Shown: positions 52,727 to 64,000 of the stretch, piece by piece | Position numbering within the stretch: position 1 is the first letter of the stretch | How the letters are laid out: each line of letters opens with the position of its first letter | Source of the DNA: Apostichopus japonicus | Lineage: Eukaryota > Echinodermata > Holothuroidea > Aspidochirotida > Stichopodidae | NCBI RefSeq assembly: GCF_037975245.1 | Contig: NC_092580.1 | Coordinates: 20,446,501-20,510,500 of the forward strand | DNA length: 64,000 nucleotides | Reading direction: 5' to 3' | Position numbers and translations under genes: made by a program | Notes under the pieces: model-generated | Databases searched by the model: none | Seen by the model: the letters and a program-made list of their open reading frames with translations, nothing else | Told to the model about the DNA's origin: nothing

Positions 52727-55700
52727 CTGTCAATGAACAAGTGCAAATGAAAATAGTTATGTTGTGCATGTTAATTACTTTATCACGCTTGGCGTTTTAG
52801 GGGACGTCCTGAAGGCCACACTCGTTATGAAGTAGATTCATTTTGTTTTCACTCTTTTCTTGTTGATGTTTAACGTTCAACTTCACAAATTGGAAATAAT
52901 TGAAGTTTTGCCCAAAAAATATATAGAACCTCAGCAAAAACGAAACTGTACAGCCGCAATTACTACTGTGTGTGTTATTCCAACGTAATTTGTCGAAATT
53001 TTGAAAAATATATAAAGCATAACTGCTTTCTAAGCACTTTTCTATTTATACAATATAAATAATATATACCTGTACTTGGTGCACTCCTTCCGATAACTTG
53101 GGTGGTTGACATATCAAATAATTGATGAATAGATTTGAGACAAAACATGCCTTGCCACCAATAATGACCGACACATCCTCACTGTTTGAAGCAAGAGTTA
53201 AATTGTCTCCCTGTCATAAAGATAAAGATAGGACAAGAACAAGGACATGAACTAACATTTGGCTTGAAAGAAATTTACCAACATGATACAGCGTAAGTTG
53301 TACAGCGTTCTTTGGGGTCATAGATTGGACGCTATGTGAGAGGAATCGTTAAACCAACCCTAAGCCTGAAATATTTAAGCAAAGAAAAGTAACAAACTAA
53401 CAATGGAATTTTCTGAAAAAAATCAACAGTACAAATCTACGTATGATTGACATACTAACCGAGTTGGAGATTAAAGTTTTGTCAGCTACTTCTATAGAAA
53501 TTATAACTGAGACTGGAATTTTTCTTTCGAGTAGTATGTCTTCAAGAAAAAGTGTTCTTAAGATAAGAAAAGAATGGTATCATGTGTATAATCAAAAGCA
53601 ACTTTCGCTTTAATAAAATCACATACTTTACCTGTATCGTGATGTTGTACTGGCCTTGGAATTCGCTAGGTACTTTCAATATATTTTCGGCTGATGGTAA
53701 GAGATAGTACACAGGGTCTTCGACAAATTCAAAAGCTGTTTCAAGGTTGCCAGGAAAATACATTCCAAAATTGATATAACGCGTCACACCGTCCATGTAC
53801 AAACTGAAATTTGACGTCGGTAGTAGGAGAGGGTATTCAGTCTGGGCAACGGAAATGTTTGGAGACTTGCAAATGAGCTTCATTGTGGAGTCGGAACAAT
53901 TGGAACAATCCTGAAAGACAAAGAAAAAACAGCTATGGTATTGATAAAAAAATATTAAAAACGAGCAAATGACTTAACTTAATGCAAAATGTGATCACTT
54001 CGAAAATGAACGCGATGTGCCAACAGGTAGTGGAAAATTGGAAAGAACATGCATGCTTTGAAATTTTTAATGGAAATAACAGTTTCAATAAAATCCCACG
54101 TCTTTACAGCAGGTTGTTGCAAAAAAGAATTTGCATTTTCTTGTCAACCAAGTTGAAAATATTCCTCTTTGGAAACGTACCCCAGAGACCGTACCAGAAC
54201 CAATTCTCACTTCCAACCGGGCTGTTTGGATGATGTCAAAAGACTCCCCAAAAATAGGCAGATCCAGACCACCACTGTTAGCGGATATGTCAAATAACAG
54301 AATGATGTTAAAGTCACAACACATCAGTATAAACTATCAGAGAGCTTGAATATATAATAATGTGAAAGTGTATTAATTTCACAGTTTAAGGGGCATTCTG
54401 TAGACGGATGTAACACTCTGGTAAAAGTATTCTGCATTAGTTAATATTCCTGTTACAAGATGTTGCTTCAAAATATAATTATTGGTGTTTGAAGTGTACT
54501 TTTACGAACTAAGGCATTGGTAACTGAAGAAAATGGCTGCTTGATAAAAAAAAAAAAAAAACCTACGTCGTCTTTTTGTTAAAACCTCGGTCTTCACCGT
54601 ATTCCACGAACTAACCGGCTGCTTCACTTAAAATGGTCAAACTGATCGCCCCCCCCCCCCTCCCACCCCTTGTACTTTCTGTTATTTCGAAAATGAGATC
54701 TTCGAGCACATTTTCTGGAACTGCCATGTTACTTTCTTATCGACTCTGAGCTGTTAATTTTAGGTAGACCATTGTTTTAAGTTTGTTTTTGCGAAACAAT
54801 CTATTTCTTACAACACCTTGAACCATTTCATAATTCTCTGCAAATGTTGTACTACCTCTGCTGTGTTATTTGTTAAAGAAGCTGTAACCTAAACATTAAT
54901 TAAACTATCTTGTGATTTTCCTGTTAGTGCAGAACTGAACGCTGAATCTCCTTTGATATGTTTAACAACACATATTGAGTAACACGGTAAACATCACTTT
55001 AACATACTCAACATTGTTTTGATATTGCATACAGGAAAGTTGTGGGATGGAAATCAAGGCTGAATAATAGAAAAATGATACTAACCTTGCAATTGAACTC
55101 AGTCTATCAAAACTATGAACGATGGGGTCTCCCAAATACGCGAATGTATCGCCATTATATTCACATCCCAAATCAAAATTGACAGAAAGTAGTAGATTGT
55201 CAGTAACATTTGCAGATCCAGTTCTACAAATGATTTCATCGGAATTATTTCTGTAAAATGAAACATGATTAAGAATAGAGTCATATTTAATTTTTTTTTT
55301 GCTTAGTGTCCACGCGATCCATTTGGATTTCTATCTAAATCTACTTTGTAGTAACCAGTTTCATTAAATTTTGTAAACAATTTATTCATTAATATCATCG
55401 CCTGGACTCTACAAATGACAGGTTGAAAGAGCATAGAAACTGAGAAAGATGGTTGCAGTTGGTGCAAAACAACTTACTTTTACCGAAGAATTGGAAATGA
55501 AAATGATACCCATGCAGTTTACCAACAGGTTTACACACCGATCCGAACAATAAGAGAGACTCACTCTTCTATCTTACAAGAGTATCCGTCACCGGGAACG
55601 CAAGGTGCCGTACTCATCATTACTGTCCGTGTCAGTCCAGAGTCTAACTTTGTACCTCTTATGACTAGTCTGGTACCTCCTGACCGAGGCCCTCTCGTAG

Positions 55701-58700
55701 GATAAACAGACAGAACTGTAGGTCTCTATTTCGCGTTACAAGAAGTAAAAAAAAATGAAATTTACATATACTATTGATTGAATTAATCAGCACTGTCACA
55801 TTGTAAGACTACGCTTTACCGGAATTTACAAAACGTTATGCATTTATTGCAGTACACGATGACCAAATAGTAAACACTGGTATCAGCCTGAGAATATAAC
55901 TAGGAAGCACCATGTATGTTAAACACCATGACATATTATAAACATTTAAATAGATGTGGTTTGATTGATGCAAACCTTGACGAGTATACCTACACACGAT
56001 GCATTCCATCGGTTCCAATTACAAAAGGTTAAGACAAAGCGAAACCCCTTCAGAGGTGCAGGGTTCCTCTGAAGGGTGTATTTATATAAAATACTCACCA
56101 CATAAGAGAAAGTCTGTTCCGATAGAGCGGGAAGTGACTGGTTATTGGAAAACTGAACGACGACTTTACCCGAAAGAATTTGCAAAATACTACTGGTGGT
56201 GCAGTATACCCTAACGTTAAAGTGAGGATAAAAAATGTAGATATTAAGCACATTATTCTATCCATCACAATCATTGTAATGAAAGGACCCAAATGTTTAT
56301 AGTATGGTTGGTAAAGATATCAACATAACATAAAGGTAATGAAGACTCATATTTATTTGGTGAGTATAGTGCACTGTTTGATTTTAATTTTCCAAATATC
56401 TGCTTTGAAACATATCAGCTTACATGCAGCATCATCTAACGTTAACATTTATGCTAAGAGGGGGCAATTGGGACAATAGCTCTTCTCATGGTTGTTTATT
56501 TAAGTATAATACAAACGGAGTTCTGGAAAGAAATTTGCCATATCCCCCTCTCTGTGGCATAGGAAGCTTCCAAACAGTGAGAAAGTGAGGTGGGGTAGAG
56601 TGAGAAAGCCGACATCATTTAGGGCCGTTTTCCGAAATATTTTCTCTTGTGGATGCTCTCTGAACAATTTAAGCAATAGTTTATGGTGCTAACTGTATAT
56701 TGTGAGAGACAGAGAAACTTACAACTGTGGTGAATTATATTCACTGTCTGTGCATAAAATACCGGCCACTGATACTGTCATGATATCAGAAGGAAAGAAA
56801 CCAAGATTATATCCATTGATGGCAATGCGAGTCCCACCGGACACATGTCCTGAAGTTGGGAAGAACTAAAACAGAGAAAGAATGATACTCTATTGACATG
56901 GTCCGGTACCATTTTTCATTACGCGGTTTGACACATGATTGGTAATAATTTTCAACGGTTAAAATGAAAATATCTGACGCAGACAATGCACTTAATTGAG
57001 AGCAGTATGTTTACTAAAAAATACAACTGTGAAACTGAAAAATGCATCGGAAGACGTGTGGTTGCTGTATGATTTCATTAGATCAATATAAACCTTCTTC
57101 GAATAGATATATATAGCTGAATATCATGAATATAAAGAGGTGTGGAAGCAAAGATGAGTATCACAGAATTTAGTCCAGTCAACCATTTTTTAAACTTTCA
57201 AATGTAATGAATGTACTTCAAAGCTAAAGATAAAGTTGAAAGTTAAGCTTACACTGGTTATTGTTGGGTTAGGACAGGTATATCCCTGTTCGAGTAATCC
57301 AGTCCTCTGTGCGTGTGATTCTATTGCAAACAATGATTTGATAGCTTCTTAATGTCTTGATATAATCACTGGACTTTCAAACAGTAGTTTTATTTGAGAG
57401 GAAAGACTTCTTCATCAACAGAGGGCAGTATTTGACTAAGAACTTAATAGGACTTACTTTAGTTTGTTGGGAATATTTGTAAATTGGGAGCCTATAACCG
57501 TCCATGTTAAAATCATTATGGTAGTTCCTGGGAGGACGCTAATTAATAACACTTACTGTTCATCAACACCACTCACTTCCAATGCTTTCTCCCAGTCACT
57601 TCCTTGGCAACCAGAAGTGCTGGACTCATGTCCTCAAGCACTTAATTTTTCCTTTCCTTCCCGTTGACTGGAACGAATCACTTTCACTTGAATGATTTTT
57701 TTACCCTAGCTTTACTCATCCATGAAGTGTCCTTGACAACCCCAAATGACCATCTCTTTCAATATTAGCACAATGGATGTAGCATTGCTCTACTGTTCAA
57801 TATGACCAAGTATAGAATGAAAAGCTTAAGTTACATTTGCTAAAGCACCATGCGTGACAAGTATATTTTCATACAGAATTTATGGTTGAGAGATAGGCGA
57901 GGGTTTGATGGTGTAAATGTGTTAAAATTGGCATACTTCCAAGATATCAACCAGATACACGCACTGACATTAATTTTGTTCTCTCTTGTCTTGTTAAATT
58001 TATTCCTCATTTCAGAAGTCTCTTACTCAGTAAAGAGTCTTACTTTTGTCCTCTCACAAAAGGTAGAAAAATATATGAAGGACCACTTCCTAAAATGCAG
58101 TAACGCCAAACGGTTAAGTGCCATGAACTTACGCTAACTATCGTGGGATTCCGACAGGCCATTCCTTTGTTGAGTAGTTCGTTTGTCGGACAGGTGCCGG
58201 CGTCCACCGGTGATAAACAGTCATTGAGTTGAGGACACCAACTGCAGTTGAATCTTTCGTTGATGCTGAGACACATCCCGCAAGTCGGTTTGGTCTCATC
58301 GTCTAGCATAGTAACAGCCTTTCTGTTACACTTGTAAATGGTTACTGAAATGAAGGAAGAGTTTATACCTGTAACAATGACATGTCATCTAGTACATAAC
58401 TAAATGTAAACCAGATATCACAGAAACCCAGATTTTAAGATTTATTTGGTGGAATAGAAGTGTCCTGCATCAGGTTGGGACGCAGAAGGTTCACATGAAG
58501 ACCATAGTACTGTGTCCAACATCACATCCGGTAAATGTGCTATTTCATTGTTAAGTTCAACATTCATCATACCCACCCATTAGTTAAAGAAAATGTTTAG
58601 ACTAATTAATGAACGTTTGGTTTAAGATCAGGAAACAAAAGTTGATCAAAGTCACGCTCTCACTCATTTTGATAACTCATTCATGTTATCTCGAAACTGA

Positions 58701-61700
58701 AATCCCTATAAAATATATCTAGGTCACTATCTTGACCCTCAAGATTAATTGCAAATAACAGAAGGAAAATCCCAAATTTTGAAATGTTCTGATTTGCACT
58801 CTGTGCAAGATCAGTACCATCTTAAAGAAATATACCAGCCACAAATCATCAGGATCAAACAAAATCTTGAATTGATCGTTCTTAAATTTTCTCCGGTGAA
58901 AAAAATCTACGTGAATGTCTCAGCTTGGTAAATAGCAGACTTATGAGTATTCAAGACTTTGTTAGTTATGGTAAAGTTTTCAGAAATTGAAAAAGCAACT
59001 ACTTTAATCAACAACAGATGTAAATGTACTAAAATGTTTCATTGAAGCCAGGAACAAAGCAGTTACATCTTCTACAGTTTTTTGCTTATTAAATGCCAAG
59101 TTGTCTGAAGAACAACCAAAGACCATGAATCAAATTCACCTCCTTGACTATTATTGGTTACATTAATTGATTTTGATTTAAGGCTGCCAAAGTTTCCTTA
59201 TACTTAGTTTTCAGGGTACTGTAAACCACAACATCATTAAACAAACACAATTGACCCGATTGCATGTGAACATGTTCAAAAAAGACAGCCTCTTCTGATC
59301 TTGTTATAGCAGAACCTGATGTCACAACAAGCAAAACATATTCTTTACATACAAAGCCATGATTACAACGATTACAACGAGTGAGAAAATACCTTCAAAG
59401 TACAAATGAAGCCCGTCCCTCTTAGCTCATCAAATTTCTACCGACGACATAAGGATGTATTTGGAATAATTGGCAATACAAAACCAAGGAACAAGGAACG
59501 ATAATTGTGCAGTTTTTTTCCTGATCAATGTCACAAAAGATAGGAAGATTGCCTACAAAAATATTGGCTTTAAAATAACGATATCAAAAATATGAAATCT
59601 CAAACATCAGAGGCTGAAAAATGTAGGAAACCAACCTCCTCCAGTCAGAAAAACATGGTTTACTTTAAAGTAACAGTAGTGAAAAAGTCACCATAAGAGA
59701 TTTGATATCTATTAATGTCACCTAAATTAATACTAAACTCCGGTTTACTATTGAAGCTAACTTTGCCTTTTGTTATATAAACGAAAGGTATTTCGAGAGC
59801 TTTTACCTCAAAGTTTAAAAATTATTTTCAAGTCGTTACCAGGCATCATTCAGGGATCAAATGATCAGGGCTCATTCAGGGTGTTATCATAGGATCAGGG
59901 ATCATTCAGGGTGGTATAATAGGATCAGGGATCATTCAGGGGGGTATAAGAGGATCAGGGATCATTCAGGGTGGTATCATAGGATCAGGCATCATTCAGG
60001 GATCTATACAGTTATACAGTTACATGTTATACAGTACGTTATACTGCCATCTTTACATAAGTTGCCGACAATGACCAGGATGAGGCTATACCACCTGGAC
60101 TGCACATAGGGCAAATATACCTAAAGTTAACTACGACACAAAACACACAAAAGGTAACCAGAGAGGGGAAAGAGAGACTTGAAATTACCTGTAATGTCAT
60201 TCTCCATGTCTAGATGGAAAGTCCCCCAGAAGACCTTCAAGGAGCCACTGACAGATTCATCTGGTGAAGAATAGTTGAACTGTAGAAGAAAAAACAGATG
60301 AAAAATAAAAGGAATGAATGCATGATGCCTTTCTCTTCATTTGTATCATATTAGGATATATAATATTAGGATGATTCTGGTATCACAGGTAGGGGGAGGT
60401 GTTGAGGGAGGGAGAGGGGGAGGGGAGGTGAGTATGGGATGCAATGTGAAATGAAAATGAAAATATATCTATTCAATGTCACCTAAGCATTGTGACACAA
60501 ATATAGCAGGTTGATTGTTTGGAATCAATGCAAGATGTCTAAAGAACAGTAAAACAATTTAATTAATCATATTCACAAGAATAAACGTGTCTAATTTAGA
60601 CGGAATGACATAAGAACAAAACTTGTTTGTCTCCTCAGCATTTGAAATGCTGCTGTAAGGAAACAGCATAAGAGGCAAGACTTTCTGGTGTGTTTACACT
60701 TACCAAGTTAGCTTCACATTCGATAAGACCATCTTCTAACCTACTAGCCGGTACTGACAGAGTGTGAAGACCACCAATCTGAATCTGACAGCTGAAACTA
60801 AACGTCTGGTAAGAGACAGACAAAAAGGAGGATGAAATTATTGAAAGCAAGAGTCATTAATGAATGGAAAAAACAAAGTGGAACTCGTTAGGAATCCAAG
60901 CATATACGGTGGAATATTTGCCTATGTTGTATTCATTCAATTGTACATATGTCTGTGATATGTAGCCTACAGTGAATTAGTAAATATCATCAATGTCAGA
61001 TATAAATGTGAGTTATGGGTTTTCTTAGTTGGTCAAATGCCTGGATAAGACTTAAGTACAACTGTGATATATCTTTTAAGTGATTTTGTTTCAGGCAGAT
61101 CAAGTAACAAATGGTTGCTTTTACAAATTTTAGAATATTGCCTTAAACTCTTGCCGTTAAAAATGTTAAGATTACCAAAAGAAAAAATTGGGGGAAGATT
61201 TTTATCAAAATAATTGTTCACAGAAACTTGGTTAAACGTGGTTAAATGTGACAATTTATAGAGTCTCTGTGAGAGACTTTCTGCTCAATAAGTATAACTC
61301 ACTGAAACTAAAGTAAAAAAGAAAAGGAAAAGAAAAGAAAAGGAAAAAATAAAGTGGTCTGTAAGTACAAGCCATTTAAGATGTACCTCGATGACTACTT
61401 ACATCTGCAGGAAAATTAATTCCATTGATCTGTAACTCTCGAGTCTGTCCAGCAGGAATTAAAATTGCGTCTGTGCTATGAATCAGTGGACAGTCCTGTC
61501 AAAGAAACCAATGGAGACGTGAGATGTGTTCATGGCGGCCTACGAGGTCTAACGACATCCCGCTGCAGAGAGCCACAATCTCAACGAAGCAATTGACTCT
61601 AATACTCATGTTTCTTGACACAGTTCATAATAGCAAATGGCAAACCGAACAGACAATGGCGCAACCATCTTTCCTTATCGGTCACCATTTCCTATAACTT

Positions 61701-62449
61701 GTAAATATGTTTAGCATTTTCAGATGTTTCGTTCCTAACTCGAGTACAATTATATTTCCTTTCGTTTATTCTTTACACTAATAATCAGAATCACAACCTT
61801 GTACATAATCGCTCCTTCTTTTTGTGGTCGTTGAAAACATAGAAAGTCCTTTCTCCTAGATTATCACAATTTAAGCTAAAAACTAGCAAGAAAGGAATCA
61901 AAATGAGCTTAATTGAGTTCTTTGCCTAAATCTAGTTTAACCATTCAGATAAAATGATCACCCCTCCTCTGGATATTTTGTTTGGGTATTTTATCTTTTT
62001 TCTTTCTGTTCTTTTTTTCTTCTTATAATAGTCAATATTTCACCAGGTTTATTCATAATGTATCCAGGTGGTTAGTAAGGGGGGGGGGGATAGGCTGAAT
62101 ATGGCCAGGATAGAAATACGACGGACCTTAGTTGCAAGGGATTTTGTAAATTGTTCCTATTAAGTGAGAAAATTTGGGGAACCAATGATATTAAATAATT
62201 ATACAGCATAATGGATAAATGATATCTTCATATTTACCATTCTGTTGATACTGTTATCATTGCGGCAGGTTTGCGTTCCATCAATGCACTGGTTGCTACG
62301 GAGACACCACTGGCAGCCATATTTGTTTTCAGCGCACTGTGAGCAGGATGCCAGTTGGGTACAATTGTAAAAGTCAAATGGAACGTAGGCGATATTCCGA
62401 CTGTGGTCGGCTTCCTGGTAGTGCAACTGTAACTCAACGGTTCTGGATC
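51995..62449 (-). CDS. Plexin-like receptor D, 3' part (E7-E19), mosaic
   Basis: Thirteen exons, high to low: 62238-62449, 61403-61495, 60704-60805, 60189-60279, 58133-58344, 56723-56865, 56099-56210, 55565-55725, 55086-55250, 54181-54274, 53632-53910, 53070-53210, 51995-52726. They encode PSI2 to the stop. The phases continue from E6 (carry of 1 nt) and agree with B and C, so D is open as far as seen. E1-E6 (Sema, PSI1, IPT1) are not in the window. E7-E11 are clearly diverged from B and C (for example CGMCLSINERFNCSWCPQLN), while E12-E19 are nearly identical to C. The tail is the longest of the three, about 193 residues, with [18 protein letters not shown] and the full NNPYSHY end, and again has no GAP domain. 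Confidence 0.92.
53398..53545. repeat. Small D-specific intron insert
   Basis: About 145 bp in the E17-E18 intron, absent from B and C, where AACAAACTAGTTTCAAGAC is continuous. No terminal repeats were recognised. Confidence 0.55.
57253..57300 (-). pseudogene. Relic 3' end of a second PSI3 exon (B/C type)
   Basis: 48 bp reading [14 protein letters not shown] with a preserved GTAAGC donor, as at the end of E11 in B and C. Homology stops abruptly at 57300 and there is no acceptor. The intact diverged E11 lies at 58133-58344. It marks the junction between the two halves of gene D. Confidence 0.85.
57301..58132. other. Unique sequence at the D mosaic junction
   Basis: It does not match the homologous introns of B or C. 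No exon was recognised. It is presumably intron of the older 5' half. Confidence 0.5.
58345..60188. other. Intron E10-E11 of gene D
   Basis: Apart from the 30-bp minisatellite at its right end I see no gene or recognisable repeat here. Confidence 0.55.
59841..60003. repeat. 30-bp tandem minisatellite
   Basis: About five units of GATCAGGGATCATTCAGGGT plus about 10 bp, the inner ones well matched and the outer ones decayed. The 30-bp period keeps a plus-strand frame open, which is why it reads as repeated IRDHSG peptides; this is not taken as coding. Confidence 0.92.
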
Positions 62450-64000
62450 CTGAATACGAAGAAAGAAGCACTTAGATGATACATGACAACCACATATAAA
62501 TTTGATACATTGAACATGCACAAGACGCTCAAGATCGATACATCAATCTTGATAATTTGATGAGGTCATTCCTTATTTCACGCAGGAAGGCGACGGACGT
62601 AAAGGCTCGTGTACCCTCTTGTACCTCCCTGTTACCGTGCAGTACCTTGATGCTTTATTTATGGTATTCATTGGCAGTAGTTAACGGAGTACTTATGATA
62701 AAATCTAGAATATATTGATACATCCCCCCCCCCCTTCATTTAGGTGTTGTTACTTTGACTCTGTGTTGTGATATAAAATAGTCACATGATCAGTTTATTG
62801 CACTTTCTGAAAAGACACAGTAAGGCCTTTAAAGAAATTACAAGACACCAATTTGTCCTTTTCTTGCAATGTGAACAAGATATAAACAATTCAGACCAAA
62901 TGTTAAGTTATTTATATTCAAAGCTTAAACCTTGCTTTAAAATGCCACGTATGATGATTTTAAAATGTATCTCAGATACTGTCAAAGTCACGTACAACAC
63001 TTCATGAACTGATTTTAACTTCCAAAAAACTGTGAACGTGACCATGATTCGAACAGCAGTCTCCGTAAAGCTAGTCAACGAAATATTGTCTAACCATATA
63101 GATGTGACCCTTCCTCTCTTTGTCTTTACACTATTTTGTTTAATGAAAATCACTTAAGTTAGGATAGGAAAAGGGGCAGGGGCAGGAGCATGGCAGGGAA
63201 GGGAAGGGCTGGGAGATTATTAATTAGTTAATTTCATACTTTAATTCATACCTGAGGTGCAAAAATTTATGAGTGACAGGACAAAGAGTGAGCAATAATT
63301 ACTAGATTGATTTCCAACCAAACGAAGATTGAATCAGAAACTTGTAGTATCGCAGCCTCTAACTTAGACTTTCAATTGCATGCATTTCAAATGCTTTACA
63401 AGCTTAAGTCCTTCCACATGAAATTTACCACCGACTTTATGAAATTCTTGATTTCACACTCGTTCGCTTTGTCCAACAAAGGCAATAGCGACATTTTTCC
63501 TGGGGGATATGCCTCGTGCCAGTTAGTTGGGGTGAGAATCCCTACAGACTTATCCTCATGACGTAAAGCACCGTCTGATCGAGCTTAAATTACCATTCAG
63601 TGGTGCAATTTGAAATCACCAAGGATTTACCAGTCACTGCAACTAAGACTTCCACTTAAAAATATTCTCATCATCTTGCTCAACCCACTTCTTAAAATTA
63701 ACTACGTCATTTTCTAAAGATCTGAAGCATTCTTTATGAAACTGCTTACAGTGTAAACATTCTTGGGCGAGAATTTGAATGGGTTAAAATGCAGACATGA
63801 TGTTTATAAGTCCCGTTGTGAATCATTTCACTTTATATCTATTACATCTTTCATGGAATCTCCATCATCCTCTGACAGTTGTCCCCAATCAATATCTGCT
63901 TCAGGGGCCCAATCCATCACACCCCTCAAAAGGAAGGGACAAATTAAGCTGATACTTGATGCTTTGTGAAGAATCAATTAGTCTCTTCTATTTCTGGTCA
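62450..64000. other. Right edge: intron 5' of gene D exon 7, with coding-like fragments
   Basis: The diverged E6 of gene D is not recognisable here and probably lies beyond 64000. A G/A-rich tract lies at 63170-63215. Between about 63.40 and 63.96 kb the minus strand has three open, protein-like stretches in different frames, separated by stops (ILTPTNWHEAYPPGKMSLLP; ECLHCKQFHKECF; MDWAPEADIDWGQLSEDDG). They are not plexin-like and were not identified. Possibly a decayed retrocopy or transposon gene. Confidence 0.4.

Noticed and set aside
59841-60003. Repeat array that might suggest CRISPR
   Set aside because: The units are contiguous with no unique spacers, in a eukaryotic intron. It is a minisatellite.

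Overview
This is eukaryotic, AT-rich, intron-dense DNA full of young repeats: (TA)n tracts, tRNA-derived SINEs, hAT-type and foldback elements. The proteins and genome style fit a marine invertebrate deuterostome, and an echinoderm such as a sea cucumber is plausible. That taxon call is an inference and was not tested.

Layout. (1) 607-4807, plus strand: the last six exons of an SLC23-type nucleobase/ascorbate transporter; the 5' exons lie left of the window. (2) 5.7-9.3 kb, minus strand: a decayed plexin-like pseudogene (psi-A), tail-to-tail with the transporter. (3) 11916-29439, minus: plexin-like gene B, 19 exons, one open frame of 1482 codons. (4) 32994-48567, minus: paralogue C, the same 19 exons, 1469 codons. 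(5) 51995-62449, minus: paralogue D, the last 13 exons; the Sema-encoding 5' part lies beyond the right edge. B, C and D repeat with a period of about 19-21 kb, and the spacers between them are also copies of each other.

The central observation is that B and C encode a complete plexin ectodomain (signal peptide, Sema, three PSI and about six IPT segments, in plexin order) and one transmembrane helix. D shows the same from PSI2 onward. The last exon then ends in a stop after a cytoplasmic tail of only about 175-195 residues. That tail has none of the split RasGAP/Rho-binding region that defines plexin signalling. It is low-complexity and polar, with a conserved PxxPxR motif and several tyrosines. 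Because the same ending occurs in all three copies, it is probably a real family of GAP-less plexin-like receptors (decoys, or receptors with a new signalling tail) and not one broken gene.

The copies are still evolving. D is a mosaic of an older 5' half and a 3' half nearly identical to C, with a 48-bp exon relic at the junction. C has lost its last tail residues to a frameshift and one PSI cysteine. B has a compensated double frameshift and an in-frame loss of a tyrosine motif in its tail. Mobile insertions present in one copy and absent from the other (a hAT-type MITE with perfect 8-bp target duplications, a tRNA-derived SINE, a duplicated tRNA-like foldback, a 2.3-kb insert) date after the duplications. 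All exon joins were done by eye with GT-AG borders and reading-phase bookkeeping; no transcript or database evidence was available.
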